A program made the position numbers and the translations under genes. 12,553 nucleotides of DNA from Klebsiella pneumoniae (GTDB taxonomy: Bacteria; Bacteroidota; Bacteroidia; Flavobacteriales; Flavobacteriaceae): positions 1-12,553 of the forward strand of contig CALPPA020000029.1 of NCBI GenBank assembly GCA_943325355.2, in the 5' to 3' direction. Position 1 is the stretch's first letter. Each line of letters begins with the position of its first letter. This document shows, piece by piece, positions 6,961 to 12,553 of this stretch. The notes beneath the pieces are model-generated. The model did no database searches, was not told where the DNA came from, and worked only from the letters and a program-made list of their open reading frames with translations.

Positions 6961-7586
6961 ACAATTTCTAGTGTTTTTGCTTTGTTGACCAAGTCTACTA
7001 AATTGGTAACATTTAATTTTTGCAACAATCTTAATTTATAAGTGCTTATCGTTTTTTCGTTAAGATTTAAGATTTTAGAAATCTCGTTATTTTTTTTGCC
7101 ATCACTCAAATAGCGCAAAACTTCAACTTCGCGATTGGAGAGTTTTCGATACAAACGCTCGCTTTTATTTTGTTTAGCAATTAACGCTAAATTTTTCTTA
7201 ACGGTCTCATTTATAATTATCTTGCCCTGATTTACTTTTACAATAGACTGACCTAAAGTTTCTAGTTTTTCTTTTTTGGAGACAAAACCTGCAACACCCG
7301 CTTTTATAGCGTTTGGAGCATAAATCTGTTCTGAAAGGTCACTGAATATAATGATTTTTGTTTTTGGAAAATTTTTCAAAATATTTTTAACTTCAAAAAT
7401 ACTAGAAAGACCTTCTAATTCTAGGTCCAATATTAAAACATCAATCTCCTTTGTTAGGAGTATGTCTCTTACCATAATAAAATTTCCCACGTTAGCAACA
7501 ATTGAAATACTATCGTGATCTTTAAAATACGATTTTACTCCAAAATGTACAACAGGATGATTATCGGCTAAACAAACTTTTACCAT
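6957..7586 (-). CDS. NarL/FixJ-family response regulator
   Basis: The 209-aa protein has a receiver domain (~1-118) and a LuxR-type helix-turn-helix (~145-205). The receiver shows Asp8-Asn9 (usually Asp-Asp), phospho-acceptor Asp54 in LILDLE, Ser82 at the Thr/Ser switch position and Lys104 in VSKKE. The output domain carries LSNREVEVLRYLSDGKKNNE and the recognition-helix region NEKTISTYKLRLLQKL. It should be a phosphorylation-controlled transcription factor binding as a dimer. No sensor kinase is adjacent, so its partner and targets are unknown. nadE lies 89 bp upstream on the same strand, so read-through is possible, but a near-consensus -7 element suggests its own promoter. Its stop codon overlaps that of the convergent dnaG by two bases (6958-6959). 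Confidence 0.93.
   Translation of the reverse strand: MVKVCLADNHPVVHFGVKSYFKDHDSISIVANVGNFIMVRDILLTKEIDVLILDLELEGLSSIFEVKNILKNFPKTKIIIFSDLSEQIYAPNAIKAGVAGFVSKKEKLETLGQSIVKVNQGKIIINETVKKNLALIAKQNKSERLYRKLSNREVEVLRYLSDGKKNNEISKILNLNEKTISTYKLRLLQKLNVTNLVDLVNKAKTLEIV
6984..7015 (+). terminator. Weak candidate dnaG terminator inside the response-regulator gene
   Basis: GTT + ACCAA (6984-6986 and 6988-6992, one bulged G) can pair with TTGGT + AAC (7003-7010) around a 10-nt loop, followed by the T-rich tail atttaattttt. It begins 24 bp past the dnaG stop. The stem is short and AT-rich, and it overlaps regulator coding sequence, so this is tentative. Confidence 0.22.
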
Positions 7587-7624
7587 AATGTTATTTTTTA
7601 GAAATGTTCAAAATTTTGCGAATA

Positions 7625-7632
7625 TAAAGTTA
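7625..7632 (-). promoter_or_regulatory. Possible response-regulator promoter, -7-like element
   Basis: On the minus strand TAACTTTA differs by one base from TAnnTTTG and lies about 38 bases before the regulator's ATG at 7586. No clear -33 element was found. Confidence 0.3.
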
Positions 7633-7675
7633 ATAAAATTTTTTCATTAATTATTAAAAAATAATAGAAAAAATA

Positions 7676-8482
7676 CTACTTTAAATTTTCAGAAATTAAA
7701 CAAACTGGAATTTCCGTCATTTTATGTTTGTTAATTGTGTTCAATTTTTTGTAGATTTCAAATACGATTTTTTCTCTTCCAGCGAAATTTTCAACAGTTT
7801 TTCCTTTCTCATCCTCAAGCATAGCCCACTCTAGCTCATCATAACTGGCACCAAGCTGATCTTCGTCTGTTCTGTCATCTCCAAACAAACCATCTGTTGG
7901 AGAAGCCAATAAAATGGAGCTTGGAACTTTCAAAAATTGACCTAAAGAGTAAACATCTGACTTCATTAAATCTGCTATTGGACTTAAATCTACTCCTCCA
8001 TCACCATATTTTGTATAAAAACCAACCCCAAAATCCTCTACTTTATTTCCAGTTCCAGCAACTAAATAACCGTGAATTCCGGCAAAATAATACAAAGTGG
8101 TCATACGCAAACGAGCACGAGTATTGGCTAAGGATAAATTTACTTTATCCAAATCGGAAATTATTGGTACAACTTTTTTAAAATCTTCAAAAACAGAAGT
8201 TAAATTTGCTTCAATATTCTTCACATTCGGAAATCTACTTTTTAATAATTCAATATGCTCCCGACCACGACTTACGTGACTTGGAGCTTGATGAATAGGC
8301 ATTTCTACACATAAAGTAGGCAATCCAGTTTGAGCACAAAGTGTAGATGTAACCGCTGAATCGATTCCGCCAGAAATCCCCACAACAAAACCATTTACTT
8401 TTGCGTTTTCAGCATAGGTTTTTAACCAATTTACAATATGTGTATTTACTTTTTCAACTTGCAGTGTGCTTTTTTTAGGCAT
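7676..8482 (-). CDS. nadE: NAD synthetase (ammonia-dependent type)
   Basis: NadE makes NAD from deamido-NAD, ATP and ammonia in the last step of NAD synthesis. From the ATG at 8482 (MPKKSTLQ) the protein has 268 residues, normal for the single-domain form. No glutaminase domain is present, so ammonia or another protein must supply nitrogen. The ATP-pyrophosphatase loop SGGIDS is at residues 37-42. Other family blocks are ARLRMTTLYY, GTGNKVEDFGVGF with YGDGGVDLSPIADL, and the SPTDGLFGDDRTDEDQLG stretch near the C-terminus. A longer reading from a TTG at 8524 is rejected, because that codon lies in the exact -7 element TATTTTTG (8529-8522, minus), so transcription must begin after it. It is divergent from gldB and upstream of the response regulator on the same strand. 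Confidence 0.95.
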   Translation of the reverse strand: MPKKSTLQVEKVNTHIVNWLKTYAENAKVNGFVVGISGGIDSAVTSTLCAQTGLPTLCVEMPIHQAPSHVSRGREHIELLKSRFPNVKNIEANLTSVFEDFKKVVPIISDLDKVNLSLANTRARLRMTTLYYFAGIHGYLVAGTGNKVEDFGVGFYTKYGDGGVDLSPIADLMKSDVYSLGQFLKVPSSILLASPTDGLFGDDRTDEDQLGASYDELEWAMLEDEKGKTVENFAGREKIVFEIYKKLNTINKHKMTEIPVCLISENLK

Positions 8483-8513
8483 AATAGTTGGAGTTTTTAA
8501 AATGTAAGAATTG

Positions 8514-8529
8514 TATATTTGCAAAAATA
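8514..8529. promoter_or_regulatory. Head-to-head -7 elements for gldB (+) and nadE (-)
   Basis: The plus strand reads TATATTTG (8514-8521) and the minus strand TATTTTTG (8529-8522). Both match TAnnTTTG exactly and abut to form the near-palindrome TATATTTGCAAAAATA. The minus element would place the nadE start site a few bases downstream, leaving a leader of ~30 bases. The plus element would give gldB a leader of ~95 bases. No good -33 element is seen on either side. The nadE assignment is firmer than the gldB one. Confidence 0.5.
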
Positions 8530-8621
8530 ATAATTTTTAAGTCAGCACCTATTCATTTCAAATGAAGTTCACAATAGTTTGATAAGAATTACGGGAAGTT
8601 AAACAATCGGGGCTAAAAAAA

Positions 8622-9584
8622 ATGAAAATGAGAAAAATAATTTTTATAATTACTTTAATGATTGCTTTTGTTTCATGTGACAAAAAGTCGAAAGAAGAAA
8701 AAGCTGTTGAAGCTATTCCAGTAGCAATAAAAGTAGTTCGTTTTGACAAACTTTTTTTTGAAACACCTCCAAAGGATTTGGATAAATTAAAATTGGACTT
8801 CCCCTTTTTTTTTCCAAAAGGGAATGATGATCGTGTTTGGCTAGATAAAATGCAAAATCCACTTTGGAGAGAATTGTATACTGAGGTGCAAAAAAAATAC
8901 TCCAATTTTGGATCTGTTCAAAAGGAATTGGAAGTCCTTTTTAAACACATAAAATATAATTTTCCTCAAACAAAAACACCAAAAGTAATTACCGTAATCT
9001 CCGAAATGGATTATAATAAAAAAGTAATTTATACGGATAGTTTAGTAATTATTTCACTCGAATTGTACCTAGGAAAAGAGCATAAATTTTATCAATTCCC
9101 TAAATATTTGAAACAAAATTTTGAGCAAAATCAAATTCTTCCAGATGTCGTTTCAAGTTTTTCAATACAAAGAATATCTCCAGTTTCAGATAAAAATTTG
9201 TTAAGTCAAATGATATATTTCGGAAAGCAATTGTATTTAAAAGACGTTCTTTTGCCAGGATATAATGACGCTGTAAAAATGGGCTACACACTAGAAGAAA
9301 TCAAATGGTGCGAAGAAAACGAAAGTTATATGTGGCGTTATTTCATAGAAAATGAAATGTTATATAGTGACGATCAAAAACTGGCTAATCGTTTTATAAA
9401 TCCAGCCCCTTTTTCTAAGTTTTATCTCGAAATTGATAATGAATCTCCTGGAAGAGTTGGAGCTTGGATGGGCTGGCAAATCGTTCGGTCCTATATAAAA
9501 AACAATGAAGTAAGTCTAGAGCAAGTATTACAATTGAATGCTAAGGAACTATTCGAAAAATCCAAATACAAACCAAAAAAATAA
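8622..9584 (+). CDS. gldB: Gliding motility lipoprotein GldB
   Basis: GldB is an envelope lipoprotein required for the gliding machinery of Flavobacterium and its relatives. The 320-aa product begins with a lipoprotein signal peptide: KMRK, a hydrophobic run (IIFIITLMIAF) and the lipobox VSC with the lipidated Cys19 (numbered from ATG 8622; ATG 8628 is an alternative start). Mature residues CDKKSKEE form a charged linker. The body contains family-like features: an acidic and aromatic-rich centre, WCEENESYMWRYFIENEMLY around residues 228-247, and GRVGAWMGWQIVRSY near 279-293. It is followed by gldC with a one-base overlap (TAATG), pointing to translational coupling. It is divergent from nadE, with a candidate -7 element at 8514-8521. 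Its biochemical activity is not known to me. Confidence 0.93.
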   Translation: MKMRKIIFIITLMIAFVSCDKKSKEEKAVEAIPVAIKVVRFDKLFFETPPKDLDKLKLDFPFFFPKGNDDRVWLDKMQNPLWRELYTEVQKKYSNFGSVQKELEVLFKHIKYNFPQTKTPKVITVISEMDYNKKVIYTDSLVIISLELYLGKEHKFYQFPKYLKQNFEQNQILPDVVSSFSIQRISPVSDKNLLSQMIYFGKQLYLKDVLLPGYNDAVKMGYTLEEIKWCEENESYMWRYFIENEMLYSDDQKLANRFINPAPFSKFYLEIDNESPGRVGAWMGWQIVRSYIKNNEVSLEQVLQLNAKELFEKSKYKPKK

Positions 9585-9913
9585 TGACAAATACATCAGA
9601 AATTACGTTAACGATAGAATTAGACGAAAATAGAGTTCCAGAAAAACTAATGTGGACAGCATCCGAAGGTGGAATAAATACCGAAGAAGCCAAAGCTTTT
9701 ATGTTATCCGTCTGGGACAGCAACGAAAAATCAACAAAATGTATTGAATTATGGACAAAGGATATGCCAGTTGACGAAATGAAAATTTTCTTTCACCAAA
9801 CATTAACCTCGATGACCGAAACGTTTCAACGCGCTACAGGCGATGAAAAAATGTCGGCTACAATGAAAGATTTCTGTGATTATTTTGCAGAGAAATTGGA
9901 GTTGAAATTATAA
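9584..9913 (+). CDS. gldC: Gliding motility protein GldC
   Basis: This 109-aa protein has no signal peptide or membrane segment, so it is predicted to be soluble and cytoplasmic. The sequence (start TNTSEITLTIELDENRVPEK, middle WTASEGGINTEEAKAFMLSVW, a Met-rich amphipathic C-terminal half) and its place right after gldB identify GldC. In F. johnsoniae, as I recall, GldC supports but is not strictly required for gliding, unlike GldB; this comes from family knowledge and not from the sequence. The ATG overlaps the gldB stop (9582-9584) by one base, so the two are almost certainly one transcript. The gene converges on engB, with a terminator hairpin just past its stop. Confidence 0.93.
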   Translation: MTNTSEITLTIELDENRVPEKLMWTASEGGINTEEAKAFMLSVWDSNEKSTKCIELWTKDMPVDEMKIFFHQTLTSMTETFQRATGDEKMSATMKDFCDYFAEKLELKL

Positions 9914-9920
9914 GTTTATC

Positions 9921-9959
9921 AAAAAAAATCCCAAAACTTAACAAATTAGTTTTGGGATT
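9921..9959 (-). terminator. Intrinsic terminator between gldC and engB
   Basis: AATCCCAAAACT (9927-9938) and AGTTTTGGGATT (9948-9959) form a perfect 12-bp stem with a 9-nt loop. On the minus strand the stem is followed by a run of eight T (the As at 9921-9928, the first two shared with the stem), making it a good terminator for the engB transcript. On the plus strand the stem is followed only by gtaattt, so it may also stop gldB-gldC transcription but less strongly. Confidence 0.85.
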
Positions 9960-9988
9960 GTAATTTAAAATTATCTAAAAACAGCAAC

Positions 9989-10609
9989 TTAAAAACCGCT
10001 GTTGTTCTTAAAAACTTCCTGATTTACTTCGTCGATATAGTCTAAAACAACTTCTTTTCCAGTTGATTCCGTTGCAGATGTTACAAAATAATGTGGCATT
10101 TCGGCCCAATTGTTAGCAAACATTTTCTTTTTATAGGCTGCAATGTGAGAGTCTATTTTTGTTTTACTAATCTTGTCGGCTTTAGTGAAAATAATGCAAA
10201 AAGGAATTTCACTTTCGCCCATATAAGCCATAAATTCGATGTCAATATTTTGTGCTTCGTGGCGAATATCAATCAGTACAAAAGCACAAACAAGTTGTTC
10301 TCTAGTTTCAAAATAATCCGTAATAAATTGCTGAAAAACAGATTTTGTTTTCTTGGAAACTTTCGCATAACCATAACCTGGTAAATCGACTAGAAACCAA
10401 TTATTGTTAATCAAAAAGTGATTTATTAGTTGAGTTTTTCCGGGTCTTCCCGATGTTTTTGCTAGATTTTTATGATTGGTCAACATATTAATTAATGATG
10501 ACTTCCCAACATTTGATCTGCCTATAAAAGCATATTCTGGTAAAAAATCTTTTGGACATTTTTCTACTTCTGAGTTGCTGACAATAAATTCGGCAGTATT
10601 AATTTTCAT
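9989..10609 (-). CDS. engB: Ribosome-assembly GTPase EngB (YihA/YsxC)
   Basis: This 206-aa GTPase of the TrmE-Era-EngA-YihA group helps assemble the large ribosomal subunit and is essential in many bacteria. The G motifs are in order: G1 GRSNVGKS at 30-37; G2 around Thr59 in GRPGKTQ; G3 DLPGYG at 75-80; G4 TKAD at 142-145; G5 TSA at 177-179. The phenylalanine- and tyrosine-rich stretch after G3 (VSKKTKSVFQQFITDYFETR) is typical of YihA. The length is normal, with no N-terminal extension. The gene starts 30 bp after the hydrolase stop and is probably co-transcribed with it, since no promoter or terminator is visible between them. A strong terminator lies 29 bp past its stop. Confidence 0.97.
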   Translation of the reverse strand: MKINTAEFIVSNSEVEKCPKDFLPEYAFIGRSNVGKSSLINMLTNHKNLAKTSGRPGKTQLINHFLINNNWFLVDLPGYGYAKVSKKTKSVFQQFITDYFETREQLVCAFVLIDIRHEAQNIDIEFMAYMGESEIPFCIIFTKADKISKTKIDSHIAAYKKKMFANNWAEMPHYFVTSATESTGKEVVLDYIDEVNQEVFKNNSGF

Positions 10610-10639
10610 AATTGTAGTTATAATTTCTATTTAGAAATC

Positions 10640-11413
10640 TTAATGCGCTTTTAAATGCGTGTGCGTCAACCAATCTTCTAATTGACTATTGAACTCGTCA
10701 GGGCGCTCCATCATTGCGGCATGACCACATTTTTCTATCCAATACAAGGAAGCATTAGGTAATAATTCATAAAATTCTTCGGCAACAGATGGAGGAGTAA
10801 CTCTGTCATTTCTTCCCCAAATTAAACAAGTTTGAACGTGCATTTTTGGTAAATCTTTCGCCATATTGTGACGAATCGCACTTTTAGCAATGGTCAGTGT
10901 TTTAATTAATTTTATACGGTCATTTACAGATGCATAAACCTCGTCGACAAGTTCCTTTGTGGCTATTTTTGGGTCATAAAAAACATCTTCGGCTTTCTTT
11001 TTAATATATTCGTAGTCGCCTCTTTTTGGATAACTATCGCCCATCGCACTTTCATAAAGACCTGAACTTCCTGTCAATACAAGTCCTGCTACTTTCTCAG
11101 GATACATTTTGGTATGGTATAAAGCAATATGTCCACCCAACGAATTTCCCAACAGAATCACTCTGTCAAAACCTTTGTAAGTGATAAAATCCTTTACATA
11201 TCTTGCAAAAGCCTTTACGTTAGTTTTTAAAATACTTTGTGTGTAAATTGGCAAATCGGGAATGACTATTTTGTATCCTTTTTCAGAAAAATAACTAGCA
11301 ACAGCGTCAAAGTTACTTAATCCTCCCATCAAACCGTGTAAAACGACAATTGGAGTTCCTTCACCAGCTTCGTAATAACTGTATCTGCCTTCTTTCTTAT
11401 AGTATTTTTCCAT
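10640..11413 (-). CDS. Alpha/beta hydrolase
   Basis: The 257-aa protein is a single alpha/beta-hydrolase domain with no signal peptide, so it is cytoplasmic. Visible features: the oxyanion-hole motif HGLMGG at 26-31; the nucleophile elbow GNSLGG with Ser91; a likely acid Asp203 in WGRNDRVTP; and the catalytic His231 in CGHAAMMERP. A cap of ~70 residues (about 119-185, rich in Lys, Asp and Tyr) lies between strand 6 and the C-terminal part. The triad is complete, so it should be an active hydrolase, perhaps an esterase, lipase-like or C-C hydrolase; the substrate cannot be read from sequence. It heads an operon with engB and has its own -7 element at 11442-11449. Its place next to engB and mraZ suggests a housekeeping role, which is inference. 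Confidence 0.9.
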   Translation of the reverse strand: MEKYYKKEGRYSYYEAGEGTPIVVLHGLMGGLSNFDAVASYFSEKGYKIVIPDLPIYTQSILKTNVKAFARYVKDFITYKGFDRVILLGNSLGGHIALYHTKMYPEKVAGLVLTGSSGLYESAMGDSYPKRGDYEYIKKKAEDVFYDPKIATKELVDEVYASVNDRIKLIKTLTIAKSAIRHNMAKDLPKMHVQTCLIWGRNDRVTPPSVAEEFYELLPNASLYWIEKCGHAAMMERPDEFNSQLEDWLTHTHLKAH

Positions 11414-11441
11414 ACGATTTGTCGCGTGTTTTCAATTTTCA

Positions 11442-11449
11442 CAAATATA
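11442..11449 (-). promoter_or_regulatory. Probable hydrolase-engB promoter, -7 element
   Basis: On the minus strand TATATTTG matches TAnnTTTG exactly and ends 28 bases before the hydrolase ATG. The expected -33 region reads TTCTTTTTAATC, T-rich without a clear TTTG. Confidence 0.5.
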
Positions 11450-11691
11450 GGTTTTTAAAGATTAAAAAGAATTTTTGGAGCCAAATTTTAGGTGTTTAAT
11501 GATTTTTATCTAACGAAATCAATAAATCAACAATGTTTTTGATCTAAATCTTTTCATTTTTTTTGCTTTTTAATATTCAATTTCCCTAGATATTTTAATT
11601 CCAAAAGTTGAAATAATACCTTAGTTCTGTTCAGCAATAATAAAATGGCTAATGGTCTGATTGACTAAAAATTAAGGTTTCTTCCTCAAAA

Positions 11692-11738
11692 GTGGTAAAA
11701 CTTATTAACAAAGTGGTATTTTGTGGTAAAATGTGGTA
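11692..11738 (+). promoter_or_regulatory. MraZ-type operator: four GTGGTA direct repeats
   Basis: GTGGTA occurs at 11692, 11713, 11723 and 11733, spaced 21, 10 and 10 bp, so all four face one side of the helix (one site of a regular 10-bp array is missing). MraZ in other bacteria binds tandem short boxes ahead of its own operon (TGGG repeats in E. coli, AAAGTG-like boxes in Mycoplasma). The first two boxes here read AAAGTGG and CAAAGTGG, close to the latter. The array occupies the expected -33 region of the mraZ promoter, so binding should block RNA polymerase and repress the division and cell-wall operon. Confidence 0.75.
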
Positions 11739-11748
11739 ATAATTTTTA

Positions 11749-11756
11749 TATTTTTG
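11749..11756 (+). promoter_or_regulatory. Probable mraZ promoter, -7 element
   Basis: TATTTTTG matches TAnnTTTG exactly, 26 bases before the mraZ start. No separate -33 element is seen, because the GTGGTA boxes occupy that region. The nearest TTTG (11720-11723) is 25 bp upstream, longer than usual. Confidence 0.5.
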
Positions 11757-11782
11757 CTCAACGTCATTTAAAGAATTAGAAC

Positions 11783-12253
11783 TTGAATACAATTGTAGGA
11801 ACATATGAATGTAAAGTTGATGCTAAAGGAAGGCTGCTGTTGCCAGCGCCTTTGAAAAAGCAATTGGCCACATCTCTTCAAAACGGTTTTGTTTTGAAGC
11901 GTTCTGTATTTCAATCTTGCTTAGTATTGTATCCAATGGAAGAATGGAATTTAATGATGCAAAAAATCAACAAACTCAATCGATTCGTTAAGAAAAACAA
12001 TGACTTCATTCGCCGATTTACTGCAGGTGTCAAAGTGGTTGAAATTGATGCTTTGGGAAGATTATTGGTTCCTAAGGATTTGGTGATTTTTGCCAGTATT
12101 TCAAAAGACGTTGTATTCTCTTCGGCTGTTAATATCGTCGAGATATGGGATAAAGATTTGTATGAAAAATCAATAGATGGACAAGACGTAGATTTTGCAG
12201 ATTTAGCTGAGGATGTAATGGGAAACACAAATTACGACGATGGAATATCATAA
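11783..12253 (+). CDS. mraZ: Transcriptional regulator MraZ
   Basis: MraZ is the DNA-binding first gene of the division and cell-wall (dcw) cluster and usually represses its own operon. The 156-aa protein starts at TTG 11783. An in-frame TAG lies two codons upstream (11777-11779), and no other start precedes the first conserved motif. It has the two tandem SpoVT/AbrB-like MraZ repeats, each with its signature: DAKGRLLLP at 13-21 and DALGRLLVP at 89-97. In the family these form a ring of subunits that binds tandem boxes. The acidic C-terminal tail (DGQDVDFADLAEDVMG) is likely flexible. The probable operator, four GTGGTA boxes, lies 45-91 bp upstream of the start. rsmH overlaps the 3' end by 14 bp in another frame, so the two are co-transcribed and probably coupled in translation. 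Confidence 0.97.
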   Translation: MNTIVGTYECKVDAKGRLLLPAPLKKQLATSLQNGFVLKRSVFQSCLVLYPMEEWNLMMQKINKLNRFVKKNNDFIRRFTAGVKVVEIDALGRLLVPKDLVIFASISKDVVFSSAVNIVEIWDKDLYEKSIDGQDVDFADLAEDVMGNTNYDDGIS

Positions 12254-12553
12254 TCCGGTTTTGCTTCAAGCATCAGTTGATGGTTTAGATATAAAACCTG
12301 ATGGTATTTATGTTGACGTAACCTTTGGCGGCGGTGGTCATTCAAAGGAAATTCTAAATAGGTTAGGACCAAACGGAAAACTTTTTGCTTTTGATCAAGA
12401 TGAAGATGCTTTAGCTAACACTTTGCCAGATGAAAGATTTGTACTAATCAATGAAAATTTCAGGTTTATAAAAAGGTTTTTGAGATTTTATGGAGTGAAA
12501 AGTGTGGACGGAATTTTGGCTGATTTAGGGGTTTCATCGCATCAGTTTGATGT
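12240..12553 (+). CDS. rsmH: 16S rRNA (cytosine-1402-N4)-methyltransferase RsmH, 5' part (3' end outside window)
   Basis: RsmH (also called MraW) uses S-adenosylmethionine to methylate N4 of C1402 in the decoding centre of 16S rRNA. The first 104 residues are present and begin MEYHNPVLLQ, the usual HxPVLL start. S-adenosylmethionine-binding motifs are visible: DVTFGGGGHS at 26-35, AFDQDEDA at 50-57 and the family motif ILADLGVSSHQFD at 92-104. The ATG lies within the mraZ 3' end (14-bp overlap, different frame), the expected dcw order of mraZ then rsmH. Division and peptidoglycan genes would be expected beyond the right edge. Confidence 0.97.
   Translation, partial: MEYHNPVLLQASVDGLDIKPDGIYVDVTFGGGGHSKEILNRLGPNGKLFAFDQDEDALANTLPDERFVLINENFRFIKRFLRFYGVKSVDGILADLGVSSHQFD

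Larger units (their letters stand above)
11414..11782. other. Divergent intergenic region between hydrolase and mraZ (369 bp)
   Basis: It holds the hydrolase promoter (11442-11449) at the left end. At the right end are four GTGGTA boxes and the mraZ -7 element (11692-11756). The AT-rich ~230 bp between them shows no convincing reading frame or hairpin. Confidence 0.65.

Noticed and set aside
8483..8524. N-terminal extension of nadE from TTG 8524
   Set aside because: The TTG lies in an exact -7 promoter element, and the shorter protein from ATG 8482 matches the family start.
8558..8905. Minus-strand open frame of 115 codons opposite gldB
   Set aside because: It lies antisense to the gldB signal peptide and N-terminal region, and its composition is that of a shadow frame without recognisable motifs.
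11911..12228. Minus-strand open frame of 105 codons opposite mraZ
   Set aside because: It is fully antisense to the well-supported mraZ coding sequence and shows no family motif.
1..12553. Mobile elements, CRISPR array, defence or toxin-antitoxin genes, tRNA or rRNA
   Set aside because: I saw no transposase or integrase motifs, no regularly spaced repeats beyond the mraZ boxes, and no recognisable RNA genes. The gene content is core.

Overview
The window looks like a chromosomal segment of a Flavobacterium-type bacterium (Bacteroidota, Flavobacteriaceae). The DNA is AT-rich, and the gliding-motility genes gldB and gldC are adjacent. Shine-Dalgarno sequences are not apparent. Exact matches to the Bacteroidetes -7 promoter element TAnnTTTG precede dnaG, nadE, gldB, the alpha/beta hydrolase gene and mraZ. 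No mobile element, CRISPR array, rRNA or tRNA was seen. Most of the window reads as ordinary core genome, and I did not find a convincing new multi-gene system.

Left part (1-4675): the 3' end of an AraC-type two-component regulator runs off the left edge. It is followed by a 293-bp spacer with an 11-bp hairpin and by an unrecognised 135-aa protein with two membrane segments. On the minus strand lies a 1051-aa soluble histidine kinase with one GAF-like domain, five PAS domains, HisKA and HATPase_c. Directly behind the kinase, on the same strand, are the decayed remains of a receiver-domain gene. This was probably the kinase's own partner and is broken by stops and frameshifts.

Middle part (4676-8482): dnaG (primase, TTG start, all four zinc-finger ligand positions replaced) is divergent from the kinase. 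Tail-to-tail with it lies a NarL-type response regulator, and the two stop codons overlap. A hairpin plus T-tract inside the dnaG 3' coding region looks like the terminator of the regulator. nadE (NAD synthetase) lies upstream of the regulator on the same strand. Its true start is set by a -7 promoter element lying over the longer reading's start.

Right part (8483-12553): gldB (gliding lipoprotein) is divergent from nadE, and two head-to-head -7 elements form one near-palindrome between them. gldC overlaps gldB by one base. The converging engB gene (ribosome-assembly GTPase) is separated from gldC by a 12-bp-stem terminator. engB follows an alpha/beta hydrolase gene in what is probably one operon. 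The division and cell-wall cluster then begins: mraZ (TTG start) is preceded by four GTGGTA boxes spaced 21, 10 and 10 bp. These are probably the MraZ autoregulatory operator and overlap the -33 region of the promoter. rsmH overlaps mraZ by 14 bp and runs off the right edge.
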